From: Halorubrum sp. DM2
GTDB lineage: Archaea; Halobacteriota; Halobacteria; Halobacteriales; Haloferacaceae
Direction of reading: 5' to 3'
DNA length: 64,000 nucleotides
NCBI RefSeq assembly: GCF_901686465.1
Contig: NZ_LR594487.1
Coordinates: 1,671,650-1,735,649 of the forward strand
Position numbers and translations under genes: made by a program. Shown piece after piece: positions 41,929-50,700 of this stretch (positions are counted from its first letter, which is position 1; the number at the start of each line of letters is the position of its first letter). The notes below the pieces were generated by a model. That model worked only from the letters and a program-made list of their open reading frames with translations. It ran no database searches and was not told where the DNA came from.

Positions 41929-42231
41929 TCAGTCCCCGTCGCGGTCGGCGACAAGTTCGATCCGGTAGATTCGACCGCCGGTCTCGGTTCGATCGACCCC
42001 CGCGACGACGAAGGCGTGGTCGGCGACGTCGACGATGTCGCCCGTGTCGAGCGGCTCCGTCGGGTCGTCGTCGTCCGATTCGCTCGCGTTGCCTCCGTCG
42101 TTCCCGTCGACGGCGTCCGCACCGACGCCGAGCGCGGCCTCCCCTCGGTCGATCGCGCGACGCCAGAAGGCGTCGGACGGCGGCCGCGGTCCCACCCGCG
42201 ACGCCAGTTCGCTCCGCGTGAGTCGTCTCAT
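41929..42231 (-). CDS. haloarchaeal conserved protein, unknown function
   Basis: This 100-residue protein begins MRRLTRSELASRVGPRPPSD and has an acidic low-complexity linker (DGNDGGNASESDDDD). A short beta-rich C-terminal half (DIVDVADHAFVVAGVDRTE) follows. I recognise no family. It lies just downstream of the aminotransferase gene on the opposite strand, and the DUF424 gene lies upstream on the same strand. Codon use is typical of the core. Confidence 0.6.
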   Translation of the reverse strand: MRRLTRSELASRVGPRPPSDAFWRRAIDRGEAALGVGADAVDGNDGGNASESDDDDPTEPLDTGDIVDVADHAFVVAGVDRTETGGRIYRIELVADRDGD

Positions 42232-42292
42232 CGGATTTGCCTCGTCGCGTGAGCCCTTATCGGGTTCGGATCCCGACGGGCCGGAGAAATCG

Positions 42293-42592
42293 CTACAACC
42301 AGAGCAGTTGCGCGTGCCGCGTCTCCTCGAACTCTAGGACGGTCTCCTCGTCGACGAGGCCGGCCTCGACGGCGACGCCGACCGCCTCGGTCCCGACGAT
42401 GTTCGCGACCTGCGCGCGCTGGAGGCCCGCGACGACCTCCTCGGCGGTCGCCTCGACGGCGTCGTCGCCGCCGTAGAACTCCTCGCTCACGGTGAGCGTG
42501 ACGGGACCGTCCTCGTACGTCTCGCCGAGACAATCGGGGTCGCAGACGGAGACGAGCCGTCCCTCGGCGGTCTCGCGCTCGCGGAGGAGCAT
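42293..42592 (-). CDS. DUF424 family protein
   Basis: The 99-residue protein matches the archaeal DUF424 pattern: VSVCDPDCLGETYEDG, then VTLTVSEEFYGGD and a late VGTEAVGVAVEAGLVDE. DUF424 is widespread in archaea with no proven function, and has been suggested to act in RNA or translation processes. The gene follows the TPR gene directly, with no spacer between the TPR stop and this start, so they are cotranscribed. Confidence 0.82.
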   Translation of the reverse strand: MLLRERETAEGRLVSVCDPDCLGETYEDGPVTLTVSEEFYGGDDAVEATAEEVVAGLQRAQVANIVGTEAVGVAVEAGLVDEETVLEFEETRHAQLLWL

Positions 42593-43525
42593 TCAGAAGC
42601 CCTCGGGACCCTCGCCCTGAAGCTCTCGCTCCGGCCCCTCGGCCTCGCCGTCCTGCCCGCCGCGGCCGCCGCTCTGTCCGCCCCGGTCACCGGCTCCGGG
42701 CTGGCCGCCGGGTCCGCCCGCACCGGCTTGCCCGCCGCGACCGCCCGCACCGGCCTGCCCGCCCGGACCGGGTGCCTGTCCGGTCTGTTCTTCGATCAGC
42801 TGCTCTTCCGTCTCGCGGCGGAGCTCCTCGGCGCGGTCGGCGACCTCCTCGGCCTGCTCGTGGTCGCCGGCCTCTTCGAGCGCCCGCGCCTTCTCCTCTA
42901 GGACGCCCGCGTCGCGGTAGCCGAGGCGGATCGCGTTGTCGAAGCACTTGACCGCGTCCTCGGCGAGGCCGCGCTCGACCAGCAGGAAGCCGCGGTTGTA
43001 CCACGCTTCGGCGAAGCGGGGGTCGGCCTCGACGGCGCGCTCGGCGTGTTCGAGCGCCTGCTCGCTGCGGCCGGACTCCCAGAGCGCGTACGCGAGGTTG
43101 GTCTCGGCGGTCGCGGCGTGTTCGGACTCCTCGTCGATGCGCAGCGCCTCCTGATACGCGCCGACGGCCTGGTCGAACTCCTCAAGCTGGGCGTGGGCCG
43201 CGCCCTTGTTCACCCACGCCTCCTGGGCTTCGAGCGAGTCCTCGTCGGCGAAGCGAGCGGCGCGCTCGAACGTCTCCGTCGCCTCCTCGAACTTGTTGAT
43301 CCCCATGTACGAGAGGCCGACGTCGACCAACTGCTCGACGTCGACGTCCTCGCTACCGATGTTCCGGCGGTCCAGCTCGTCGGTCAGCGCCCGGGAGTCG
43401 ACCGGATCGACGCGGCTCGGGTCCTCGCCGAGCTCCGGCGGGTCCAGCGTGAACGCGTCGTAGTCGGCGTCGACGCCCTGCCCCGAGGAGAACTCGTGGC
43501 CGTCGTCGTCGCGTTCGTCAGTCAT
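42593..43525 (-). CDS. tetratricopeptide-repeat protein with Gly/Gln-rich tail
   Basis: I start at the ATG at 43525, giving 310 residues (MTDERDDDGHEFSSGQGV); the longer frame upstream is GC-rich shadow. From about 60 to 220 there are four to five TPR units, for example AWYNRGFLLVERGLAEDAVK. These form a scaffold for protein contacts. The last 70 residues are low complexity, with repeated GGQAGAGG units, which in DNA are short tandem repeats. The family is known in haloarchaea without a specific role. Confidence 0.85.
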   Translation of the reverse strand: MTDERDDDGHEFSSGQGVDADYDAFTLDPPELGEDPSRVDPVDSRALTDELDRRNIGSEDVDVEQLVDVGLSYMGINKFEEATETFERAARFADEDSLEAQEAWVNKGAAHAQLEEFDQAVGAYQEALRIDEESEHAATAETNLAYALWESGRSEQALEHAERAVEADPRFAEAWYNRGFLLVERGLAEDAVKCFDNAIRLGYRDAGVLEEKARALEEAGDHEQAEEVADRAEELRRETEEQLIEEQTGQAPGPGGQAGAGGRGGQAGAGGPGGQPGAGDRGGQSGGRGGQDGEAEGPERELQGEGPEGF

Positions 43526-43800
43526 ACCCCTCGGTTGGCGGTCACGACGCGTAAGGGTTGCGTCGCACGGGTCCTTCGGGGGCAATTCCCACGGAAAACG
43601 CCGAAATCGGGCGGTGGCTCGGAAGGACTCGGCCGGACGCATCCGTCCCGGCGACCGGACGAACGCACCCGCCACGGCGACCCGACAGACGGGCCTCTCC
43701 GGGAGGGCCCGAGACGCTCCGGATTTTCTTCGGGGTACAGCCCCCAAGACGGCGTATCGCGGACATGCTTTTATTAGTTCGGCGCGCAGACGTTCGGTCG

Positions 43801-44496
43801 ATGACCGGTCCCCGACTCTCCACGCGGCTCCGGTTCGGCGCGGCGGCCCTCCTCGTCGCCGTCGGCGCTGCCGCGAGCGTTGCCGCCGCGCCCGACCTCC
43901 CCGCCCGAATGGTAACGACGTGGGACGCCGCCGGCGAGCCGACCGGCACGCTCTCGAAGACGGCCGGGATGTGGCTCGTTCCGGGGCTCGCGGCCGGGCT
44001 GCTCGGCCTGTTCGCGCTGCTCCCGCGGATCGATCCCCTCCGGGAGAACGTCGCCGCGTTCCGGGTCCACTACGACCGGTTCGTCGTCGTGCTCACGGCG
44101 TTCCTCGTCGCCCTCCACCTCTCGGTGCTGGCCGTCAATCTCGGCTACGCGGTCGACGTGACGACGCTCGCGGTAGCGGGCGGGGCCGCGCTGTTCTACT
44201 ACCTCGGCACGCTCTTGCCCCACGTCGAGCCGAACTGGTTCGTCGGGATCCGGACGCCGTGGACGCTCAGCGACGACGCCGTGTGGGACCGCACCCACGC
44301 ACTCGGCGGCCGGCTGTTCAAGCTCTCGGCCCTGATCGCGGTCGTCGGCCTCTTCGTCGGGGAGTACGCCGTCTACTTCCTCGTCGGCCCCGCGCTCGCG
44401 ACGGCCGCGGTCACCGCGGCGTACTCGTACGTCCTGTACGCGCGTCGCGGGGACGACGGCAGTGACCCCGACGCCGCCGGCCGGACCGCGAAGTAA
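43801..44496 (+). CDS. SdpI/DUF1648-like membrane protein
   Basis: The 231-residue protein has about six hydrophobic segments. An N-terminal DUF1648-like part (LPARMVTTWDAAGEPTGTLS) precedes the SdpI signature NWFVGIRTPWTLSDDAVWDR near 155-174. SdpI of Bacillus is an immunity protein and signal sensor for the SdpC toxin; archaeal homologues have no known toxin. I start at the ATG at 43801. An ATG at 43765 would add 12 residues. It stands alone. Confidence 0.88.
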   Translation: MTGPRLSTRLRFGAAALLVAVGAAASVAAAPDLPARMVTTWDAAGEPTGTLSKTAGMWLVPGLAAGLLGLFALLPRIDPLRENVAAFRVHYDRFVVVLTAFLVALHLSVLAVNLGYAVDVTTLAVAGGAALFYYLGTLLPHVEPNWFVGIRTPWTLSDDAVWDRTHALGGRLFKLSALIAVVGLFVGEYAVYFLVGPALATAAVTAAYSYVLYARRGDDGSDPDAAGRTAK

Positions 44497-44585
44497 GCGA
44501 CCGCCGAGCGTCGAAGGAGAGAGAGACGACGGCGAGTTCCGCCCCGGTGCCGGGCGTTTATGTCCGCGGCCCCGAAGGGAGGTGT

Positions 44586-45245
44586 ATGACCGAGGAGTCA
44601 CGCGCGGACCGGCGGTCCCCCGTCGGCGAGCCGGTCGTCCGGTCGGACCCGGCGGTGACCGGCGACCGGGCCGCCGAGGCGGTGGGGTTCGACCCGAACG
44701 ACCCCGACAGCGTCGCCGAGGCCGCGGAGACGGTGGCCCGGTTCGCGGCCGGCGACGTGGGCGACGACGACAACGTCCTCATGCTCCGCGGTGCCGCGGC
44801 CTGCGCGGCGCTCGTCCGCGGCATCGGGTCGTACAAGGAGGCGGCCGAGCGGGCGGGCGGCGACGTCTCCGTCGCGTTCATCCGCAAGTGGGCCCGGGTC
44901 CACGACCTCCCGCAGGCGATCCGCCGACAGGTCGCCAACGGGCGGATCGCGCCGAGCGCCGCGAAGCACGTCGCGCGGCTCGGCGGTCAGGACCGGTACC
45001 TGCTGGCGTGGGCGGCGATCGACGGCGACCTCACGGTTCGAGAGGTGCGCGCGATCGCCTCCGCGGTCAACGACGGGACCGACATCGAGAGCGCGGTCCG
45101 CGACGCCGGCGTCGAACTCGGGCGGCTCCAGGTCCGGCTCCCGGCCGAGACCTACGTCGAACTCCGTCGCCGCGCCTCCATGGAGAACGACGAGCCGGGA
45201 GCGATCGTCGCCGATGCGGTCGACGCGTACCTCGACGACGCGTAG
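44586..45245 (+). CDS. haloarchaeal protein with ParB/KorB-like helical domain (DUF7119-like)
   Basis: The ATG at 44586 gives 219 residues. The middle part has GIGSYKEAAERAGGDVSVAF and then IRRQVANGRIAPSAAKHVAR, which resembles the helix-turn-helix core of ParB/KorB proteins. The C-terminal part (RLPAETYVELRRRASMEN) looks like a ribbon-helix-helix. Both suggest DNA binding. I recall this family as DUF7119 in haloarchaea. It lies immediately upstream of tRNA-Lys on the same strand. Confidence 0.75.
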   Translation: MTEESRADRRSPVGEPVVRSDPAVTGDRAAEAVGFDPNDPDSVAEAAETVARFAAGDVGDDDNVLMLRGAAACAALVRGIGSYKEAAERAGGDVSVAFIRKWARVHDLPQAIRRQVANGRIAPSAAKHVARLGGQDRYLLAWAAIDGDLTVREVRAIASAVNDGTDIESAVRDAGVELGRLQVRLPAETYVELRRRASMENDEPGAIVADAVDAYLDDA

Positions 45246-45313
45246 CCGCCCGCGGACCGCGCCGCCACGGTTCTAAACGTTTATCCGTGGTCTGGTCTTA
45301 CCTGTTATCGTCT

Positions 45314-45387
45314 GGGCCGGTAGCTCAGTTAGGGAGAGCGTCCGGCTTTTAACCGGACGGTCGGGGGTTCGAATCCCTCCCGGCCCG
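45314..45387 (+). tRNA. tRNA-Lys (anticodon UUU)
   Basis: The 74 bases fold into a full cloverleaf. The acceptor stem is GGGCCGG with CCGGCCC, the D arm GTAGCTCAGTTAGGGAGAGC, and the anticodon stem TCCGG/CCGGA with loop CTTTTAA. The anticodon TTT is at 45348-45350. The T arm GGGGGTTCGAATCCCTC is followed by discriminator G. CCA is not encoded. A TTTAT box lies about 25 bp upstream (near 45287). The 3' part is repeated twice downstream. Confidence 0.97.
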
Positions 45388-45679
45388 TGACCTGTCGCGA
45401 GCACAACCGCGAGCGACAGGTCTCGAAGGAGGATTCGAAGAGGCCAGTCGCGCGCAGTGAGCGGAGCGAACGAGCACGTCTGAGCGTAGTTCGAATCCCT
45501 CCCGGCCCGTTTTCCTGCGACCAACGGGAGCAGTGAAAACGCCAGCGGGATTCGAACCAGGGAGCGGGAGGTGAGCGAGCGGAGCGAGCGAACGGGAGCG
45601 ACCGCGGTTCGAGTCCCGTCACGCCCTCCCGGCCCGTACTCCTCGCGGCGAGCGATTCCGCGAGCGGCGGAACCGTCGA
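45388..45679. repeat. two partial copies of the tRNA-Lys 3' end, with hairpins between them
   Basis: GTTCGAATCCCTCCCGGCCC and the following GT occur in the tRNA at 45367-45388 and again at 45489-45510, 22 of 22 identical. The last 14 bases, CCCTCCCGGCCCGT, occur once more at 45624-45637, preceded by a T-arm-like GGTTCGAGTCCCG at 45605. Between copies lie inverted repeats, such as ACCTGTCGC/GCGACAGGT and TTTTCCTGC/GCAGTGAAAA. Such 3' fragments are what integrases leave behind when elements insert into a tRNA gene and are then lost. No integrase gene is near. Confidence 0.75.
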
Positions 45680-46504
45680 CTACGTCGCCGTCTCTGCGAT
45701 CCACTCCAACGCCGACCGCCGGTGATCGAGCAGCGTCCCGAGGTGGTCGGTCGCGGCGGTCTCCAGCGTGCCGCCGCGCTCCCGAACGAGCGACCGAACC
45801 GGCGGAAGCGGCGTGTTCTCGTCGCTCGTGCCGTGCCACGCGCGGACGGGGACGTCGGACGGGACCGGGTCGAACGCCGCGTCCGCGAACGACCGGTTCT
45901 CGCGTTCGACGGCGCGCGCGCCGGGGTCGAGCGCCTCGTGGAAGTCGGCCGCGACCGCCTCGGCGACCGCGTCGGTGACGGATCGGTCCGTGTACTGGGA
46001 GACGACCGCGTTCGGCCCCGAAACCGACGCGAACGCCTTCGAGAGGCGGAACGTCGCGCGCAGCGCGAACGGAATCGAGGCGAGCGTCGCGAGGGCGTTC
46101 TCGGCCGGGGGGACGACGGTGCTGACCAGCCCGACGCGGGTCACCCGGTCGTCGGCCGCGGTCGCGAGCGCGAACGGACCGCCGCCCGAGAAGCCGAGCG
46201 CGCCGGCCCGGTCGACCGACTCCGCGTCGAGGAGCGTGGCAGCGTCCGCCGTCCAGTCCGACGGCGACCACTCGCTCGGCGGCGGCGAGGAACGGCCGTA
46301 TCCCGGGCGGTCGGGAACGAGGAGCCGTACGCCGGCCTCGGTGGCGGGCTCCGACAGCAGCGCCCCGAACAGCCGCGACCCCGGTGTGCCGTGGTGAACG
46401 AGGACCGGGAAACCGTCGGGGTCGCCGCCGGTCGCGTACGAGAGGGTGCGTCCGTCGGGGAGAGTACACGCGTCCGTCCGAAGGGTCGTCGATTGGGGCG
46501 TCAT
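45680..46504 (-). CDS. alpha/beta hydrolase
   Basis: The 274-residue protein shows the oxyanion loop VLVHHGTPGSRLF near 34-46 and the nucleophile elbow LGFSGGGPFA near 103-112 with Ser in GxSxG. A late D (SDENTPLPP) and the catalytic His in ATDHLGTLL complete the triad. PDRPGYGRSSP is the usual loop before the cap domain. Esterase or epoxide-hydrolase-like activity is possible; the substrate is unknown. It is transcribed towards tRNA-Lys. Confidence 0.88.
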   Translation of the reverse strand: MTPQSTTLRTDACTLPDGRTLSYATGGDPDGFPVLVHHGTPGSRLFGALLSEPATEAGVRLLVPDRPGYGRSSPPPSEWSPSDWTADAATLLDAESVDRAGALGFSGGGPFALATAADDRVTRVGLVSTVVPPAENALATLASIPFALRATFRLSKAFASVSGPNAVVSQYTDRSVTDAVAEAVAADFHEALDPGARAVERENRSFADAAFDPVPSDVPVRAWHGTSDENTPLPPVRSLVRERGGTLETAATDHLGTLLDHRRSALEWIAETAT

Positions 46505-46648
46505 GGCGGGACCTACGCGCCGTTTCTCGGAGGGGCCGAAAACGGGTTACGGTCTCTCGGTCTCGGCGTCGTGGCGGCGACGCTCACGGGCGTCGAAACC
46601 GGGGGAAAGAAAGCGTGTCGCCGTCGGAGCGGCGAGCCGTCGGCCGGA

Positions 46649-47305
46649 TCAGTAGCCGAGCCGCTCGCGCACGAGGACGAGCGTCGTCCGCCCCTCCTCG
46701 GTCTCGCGTCGGTAGACGAGCTGTTTGGCGATGGCGGACTCGACGCCGTACGCCTCCTGTGCGCGTTCGTTCTCCAGCGGGTACGCGACCGATTCGAGGC
46801 GGTCGAAGGCGTCGTCGAGCGTCGGGACGATCTTGTTGACCCCGCTGACGATGACAACGTTGCCCGCGGCGAACGGGTACGCCCCGATCCGGCTGCCGGA
46901 GAGGTCGGCCGCGACCAGCTCGCCGGTCCCCGCGATGGCGTTGATCCCGCCGAGGAAGTAGTCGGCCGTCTGCGACTCGCGGCGCGCGGTCTGTCGCTCC
47001 GCGTCGTCGTCGATGCCCCAGATCCGGTCGGGGAGGCTCTCCCAGTCGTGGTCGCCCTCGCTCAGGAACTCGTCGAACCCGATCTCTTCGAGCGTCGTCG
47101 AGTGCCCGTTCATCACGGAGACCCCCGCGGGGATCTGTGATTTCACCGTCTCTAACGCCTCGTCGGCGTCGTCGACGACGATCACGTCGAAGCCGCGCTC
47201 CTCCAGATTTGCGACGGTCTCTTCGACCGTCTCCGCGTCCGGGATGTCGTCCAACTCCGCGTCGATCTCCGCGTCGTCTGCGTAGTCTGCCTTCTGCTGT
47301 GACAT
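46649..47305 (-). CDS. LUD-domain protein (LutC/YkgG-like)
   Basis: The ATG at 47305 gives 218 residues (MSQQKADYADDAEIDAELDD). The LUD pattern is clear: VNGHST-like VMNGHSTTLEEIGFDEFL, then ADYFLGGINAIAGTGELVAA, and AGNVVIVSGVNKIVPTLDDA. LUD proteins are linked to lactate oxidation (LutBC) or quinone-linked dehydrogenases. No LutA or LutB gene is nearby, so the partner is unknown. About 310 bp upstream, to the thermosome end, holds no gene. Confidence 0.85.
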   Translation of the reverse strand: MSQQKADYADDAEIDAELDDIPDAETVEETVANLEERGFDVIVVDDADEALETVKSQIPAGVSVMNGHSTTLEEIGFDEFLSEGDHDWESLPDRIWGIDDDAERQTARRESQTADYFLGGINAIAGTGELVAADLSGSRIGAYPFAAGNVVIVSGVNKIVPTLDDAFDRLESVAYPLENERAQEAYGVESAIAKQLVYRRETEEGRTTLVLVRERLGY

Positions 47306-47617
47306 TGTGAATGGGATCGAACGGACCGCGCCGCGCGTCTGCGGCGAGTCCGTCCAGTTGATAGATCGGAGGCACGGACGACACTTAACGGCTCGCGAAC
47401 ACCCGTGTCGGGTGGTTACACCGGTGTTACCGTCGTGTCGATTCGGATACGTCACCGCCGTCGAACGCCGAGCCGGCGGCTCTTCGGTCGTGGCGTCGGT
47501 CGTCGATAAAAATCGCGTGTCGTCGAGGCCCGAAGGGGCGCGCGACGGTCGGTCTGGTGGCGGTTCGGTGAAACGGCTGCGGTCGGAATCAGGGGGCGTG
47601 TGAGTTCTCGCCGAACT
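47306..47617. other. intergenic region between LUD gene and thermosome gene
   Basis: No gene is credible in these 312 bases. They carry the promoter of the LUD gene on the minus strand and the 3' untranslated end of the thermosome gene. I see no repeat copy here. Confidence 0.5.
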
Positions 47618-49303
47618 TTACATCGCGCCGCCCATACCGCCCATGCCGCCCATGCCGCCGCCCATTCCGCCGGGCGCGCCGCCGGGGCCGCCCTCGTCGC
47701 CGCCGTCGTCGGAGCCGCCGCCCTTGAGGTCGCCGGCCGCGATGACGTCGTCGATGCGGAGGATCATGACGGCCGCCTCGGTGGCGGACTCTATGGCCTG
47801 GGTCTTGACGCGGAGCGGCTCCACGACGCCCTCGGCCTCCATGTCGATCACGTCGCCCGTGTAGGCGTCGAGACCGGCACCGAACTCGCCGCCGTCGTGG
47901 CGGGAGCGGAGGTCGACCAGCGAGTCGATGGGGTCGAGACCCGCGTTCTCTGCGAGGGTGCGCGGGACAACTTCTAAGGCGTCGGCGAACGCCTCGACGG
48001 CGAGCTGCTCGCGGCCGCCGACGGAGTCGGCGAAGTCGCGGAGCTGCAGCGCCAGCTCGGCCTCGGGCGCGCCGCCGCCGGGCAGGACCTTGCCGTCGAG
48101 CAGCGTCGTGCGGACGACACCGAGCGAGTCGTCGATTGCGCGCTCGACCTCGTCGACGACGTGTTCGGTGCCGCCGCGGAGGATGAGCGTGACGGACTTC
48201 GCCTCTTCGACGTCCTCGACGAAGATGCGCTCGTCGCCGCCGATGTCCTTCTGGGCGACGGAGCCGGCGAAGCCGAGGTCGTCCGCCTCGATGTCGTCGA
48301 GGTTGGAGACGACGCGGCCGCCGGTCGCGCGGGCGAGGCGCTTGAGGTCGTCGGACTTCGCGCGGCGGACGGCGAGGATGCCCTCCTGCGCGAGGTAGTG
48401 CTGGGCCATGTCGTCGATGCCGTCGCCGACGAAGACGACGTCAGCGCCGATGTCGACGAGGTGGTCGACCATCTCGCGGAGCTGCTCTTCTTCCTGGTCG
48501 AGGAACTGCTGAAGCTGGTCGGGGTCGGTGACGTTGACCTCGGCGTCGATCTCCGTCTCCTTGACCTCGATAGCTCCGTCGAACAGCGCCACGTCGGCGT
48601 CCTCGACGGCGAAGGGCATGTTCTCGTCGACGCGCTCTTTGTCGACGATGACGCCCTCGACGAGCTCGGACTCGTCGATGGAGCTGCCGACGACCTTCTC
48701 GACGGAGACGTTCTCCGTGTCGATGCCGTCGTCGTCCTGAACCGCGAGGACGGCGTCGACGACGAGCTCGGCGAGGAGCTCCTTGGAGTTCTCCGCGCCC
48801 TTGCCCGTCATCGCCGTCTCGGCGATCTGGACGAGCGTGTCGCGGTCGTCCGGGGAGACCTCGATGGCCTCGTCTTCGAGGATCTCCTTGGCCTTCTCGG
48901 AGGCCTGACGGTACCCCTGCGCGAGGGTCGTCGCGTGGATGTCCTGATCGAGGAGCTCCTCGGCCTGATCTAAGAGCTCACCGGCGACCACGACCGCGGA
49001 GGTGGTGCCGTCGCCGACCTCCTCCTCCTGCGTCTCGCTTACCTCGACGATCATGTTGGCCGCCGGGTGGTCGATGTCCATCTCCTTCAGGATGGTGACG
49101 CCGTCGTTCGTGACGACGACGGACCCGCCGGAGTCGACGAGCATCTTGTCCATCCCTTTCGGACCGAGCGTGGTGCGGACGGACTCCGCGACCGCCTTGC
49201 CGGCCGTGATATTCATGTTCTGAGCGTCCTTTCCGGAGGTACGCTGCGACTCTTCGGAAAGCACGATCATGGGCTGATTGCCCATCCGCTGACGCTGTGA
49301 CAT
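47618..49303 (-). CDS. ths: thermosome subunit (group II chaperonin)
   Basis: The 561-residue chaperonin subunit folds proteins inside a double-ring cage. [17 protein letters not shown] and [14 protein letters not shown] bind ATP, and [15 protein letters not shown] carries the GDGTT loop. A late [17 protein letters not shown] is also diagnostic. The tail is a Gly/Met repeat ([10 protein letters not shown]). The ATG at 49303 is about 29 bp from the TATA box; ATGs at 49312 and 49285 are alternatives. It is a single gene with a strong promoter. Confidence 0.96.
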   Translation of the reverse strand: MSQRQRMGNQPMIVLSEESQRTSGKDAQNMNITAGKAVAESVRTTLGPKGMDKMLVDSGGSVVVTNDGVTILKEMDIDHPAANMIVEVSETQEEEVGDGTTSAVVVAGELLDQAEELLDQDIHATTLAQGYRQASEKAKEILEDEAIEVSPDDRDTLVQIAETAMTGKGAENSKELLAELVVDAVLAVQDDDGIDTENVSVEKVVGSSIDESELVEGVIVDKERVDENMPFAVEDADVALFDGAIEVKETEIDAEVNVTDPDQLQQFLDQEEEQLREMVDHLVDIGADVVFVGDGIDDMAQHYLAQEGILAVRRAKSDDLKRLARATGGRVVSNLDDIEADDLGFAGSVAQKDIGGDERIFVEDVEEAKSVTLILRGGTEHVVDEVERAIDDSLGVVRTTLLDGKVLPGGGAPEAELALQLRDFADSVGGREQLAVEAFADALEVVPRTLAENAGLDPIDSLVDLRSRHDGGEFGAGLDAYTGDVIDMEAEGVVEPLRVKTQAIESATEAAVMILRIDDVIAAGDLKGGGSDDGGDEGGPGGAPGGMGGGMGGMGGMGGAM

Positions 49304-49327
49304 TACACTCATTGATTGATTGTGATT

Positions 49328-49337
49328 CTATATAAAT
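49328..49337 (-). promoter_or_regulatory. TATA box of the thermosome gene
   Basis: On the minus strand GATTTATATAG lies about 29 bp upstream of the ATG at 49303. That is the normal spacing of a haloarchaeal leaderless or very short-leader promoter, and it decides between the nearby start codons. Confidence 0.6.
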
Positions 49338-49465
49338 CTGTCGTTGGCTTCGTGCGAAACCGCGACACGGTGGGGAGGATCGGGTAGTATGAGTCACGTT
49401 CACACAACCCTTTATATAGAAGGCCAGATCGAGTGGTGGGACGTGGATTGGCTAACGAACGTAGT

Positions 49466-49720
49466 GCGGTGGCGCGTGCCTGCGAGCGGCGCGGAGCGCC
49501 GCGAGGCAGCATGCGCGAGGGAGTCAGTCGCCGGAGCGAAGCGGAGGCGACTGACGAGGCTGGGGAGGTCTGAGGTGCTGTGCGGTTGCGGTGCGGGGTG
49601 GGACTCGAAGGGGCAGTCACGAGGCAGGCGGAGACGACGTAAGCACCGCAGGAGCGAACGTAGTGAGCGACGAGGAGCACAGCGAGTGTCCGCCTACATC
49701 GCGACTGGGGCTTCGGCGGT
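49466..49720 (+). repeat. structured intergenic element, copy 2
   Basis: This copy lies between the divergent thermosome and small membrane protein genes. It starts GCGGTGGCGCGTGCCTGC and ends ACTGGGGCTTCGGCGGT. The first hairpin is GCGGCGC/GCGCCGC, different from copy 1 but still paired. The second is CAGTCGCC/GGCGACTG with a GGAGCGAAGCGGA loop. The conserved linkers GACGAGGCTGGGGAGG and GGGACTCGAAGGGGCAGTC are intact. The third stem (GGCGGAGAC/GTGTCCGCC) is shorter than in the other copies. It sits between two start codons, so it may overlap promoters. Confidence 0.8.
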
Positions 49721-49769
49721 GCCCGTACTGCTCACGAACTTATTTTAATAGTCCCGTCGGTGTGGCCGT

Positions 49770-49958
49770 ATGGCGACGGATGGTCCCCCGGAACCGAGCG
49801 ACTCCGCAAGATTGTTTGAAGGTCGAACGGTCCCTATCGTTCTCGGAATCGGCCTCATGATTGCTGGCCTATCGTTTCTCTTCGCGATTGCGCCTCAAGT
49901 CGCGTTTGGCGTTTTTCTCGTTCTCTCTGGGGCGTTCCTGTTTACTTCGTATTCGTGA
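49770..49958 (+). CDS. small two-helix membrane protein
   Basis: The 62-residue protein has hydrophobic segments VPIVLGIGLMIAGLSFLFA (about 21-39) and VAFGVFLVLSGAFLFT (about 44-59), after a polar start MATDGPPEPSDSARLFEG. It resembles other tiny haloarchaeal membrane proteins with no assigned function. It begins 50 bp after the structured repeat. Confidence 0.6.
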   Translation: MATDGPPEPSDSARLFEGRTVPIVLGIGLMIAGLSFLFAIAPQVAFGVFLVLSGAFLFTSYS

Positions 49959-50057
49959 CATCCGACTCTGGTTAGTACGCTCCGTGAGATCATCGGTTAC
50001 GGAACACACAGAAACTAGTCGAAAAGAGGTACCGACGACTCCGGGACCAGATCTCGC

Positions 50058-50600
50058 TTACTGCGGCGCGTTGAAGCTCACGTCGTCGTCGAGCTCGTTC
50101 GACATGCGCTCCAAGTACGAGTACACCGCGCCGTGCGGAGCCCCGTCCAACAGCATCCCGACCGCCCGACGGACCACTTCCAGCTCCTCGGGCTGGCCGA
50201 CCGCACCCACGGTCGACCCGTAGACGACGACGTTCGCGCCCGACAGCTCCTCCATCAGCTCGCGCGTCCGCCCGTTCTCGCCGATGATCCGGCCCTTCTT
50301 GCGCTGGAGGTCGTTGTCGTTGCGGGTGTGCTCGGACAGGTCGATCAGGTCGAGCGTCCGGAGGTCGTGGTCGAGGATCGACAGCGCCGTCTCCGGCTTG
50401 AAGCCGCGGCCGATGGCCTTGATCACGTCCGGGGCCACCATCGCGGCCACGGGATCGTCGCGCTCCTCGATGGCGACGCTCCCCGACTCCGAGTCGATGT
50501 CGAGCCGCACGTTCGCCCGCTCTTCGATCTCCCGCATCGTCTCGCCACCAGCGCCGATGACGACGCCGATCCGGTCCTGCGGAACCGTCACGTGTTGCAT
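50058..50600 (-). CDS. KH-domain protein, Dim2/Pno1-like
   Basis: The 180-residue protein has two KH modules: RIGVVIGAGGETMREIEERA at about 10-29 with GxxG as GAGG, and GRIIGENGRTRELMEELSGA near 103-122 with GENG. It matches archaeal Dim2/Pno1, a ribosome small-subunit assembly factor that binds the 3' region of 16S rRNA precursor. It is followed upstream by a RIO kinase gene on the same strand, and in archaea these two act in the same maturation step. Confidence 0.92.
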   Translation of the reverse strand: MQHVTVPQDRIGVVIGAGGETMREIEERANVRLDIDSESGSVAIEERDDPVAAMVAPDVIKAIGRGFKPETALSILDHDLRTLDLIDLSEHTRNDNDLQRKKGRIIGENGRTRELMEELSGANVVVYGSTVGAVGQPEELEVVRRAVGMLLDGAPHGAVYSYLERMSNELDDDVSFNAPQ

Positions 50601-50700
50601 ATCAGAGAGTACCCGGCGGAGCCTTTTAACTGTGTTCCGGCGACGGCGGTGTGCGTGTGAGTACCGGGCGGCTGCGGCCCGCTGACGGGGATTTCGATCC

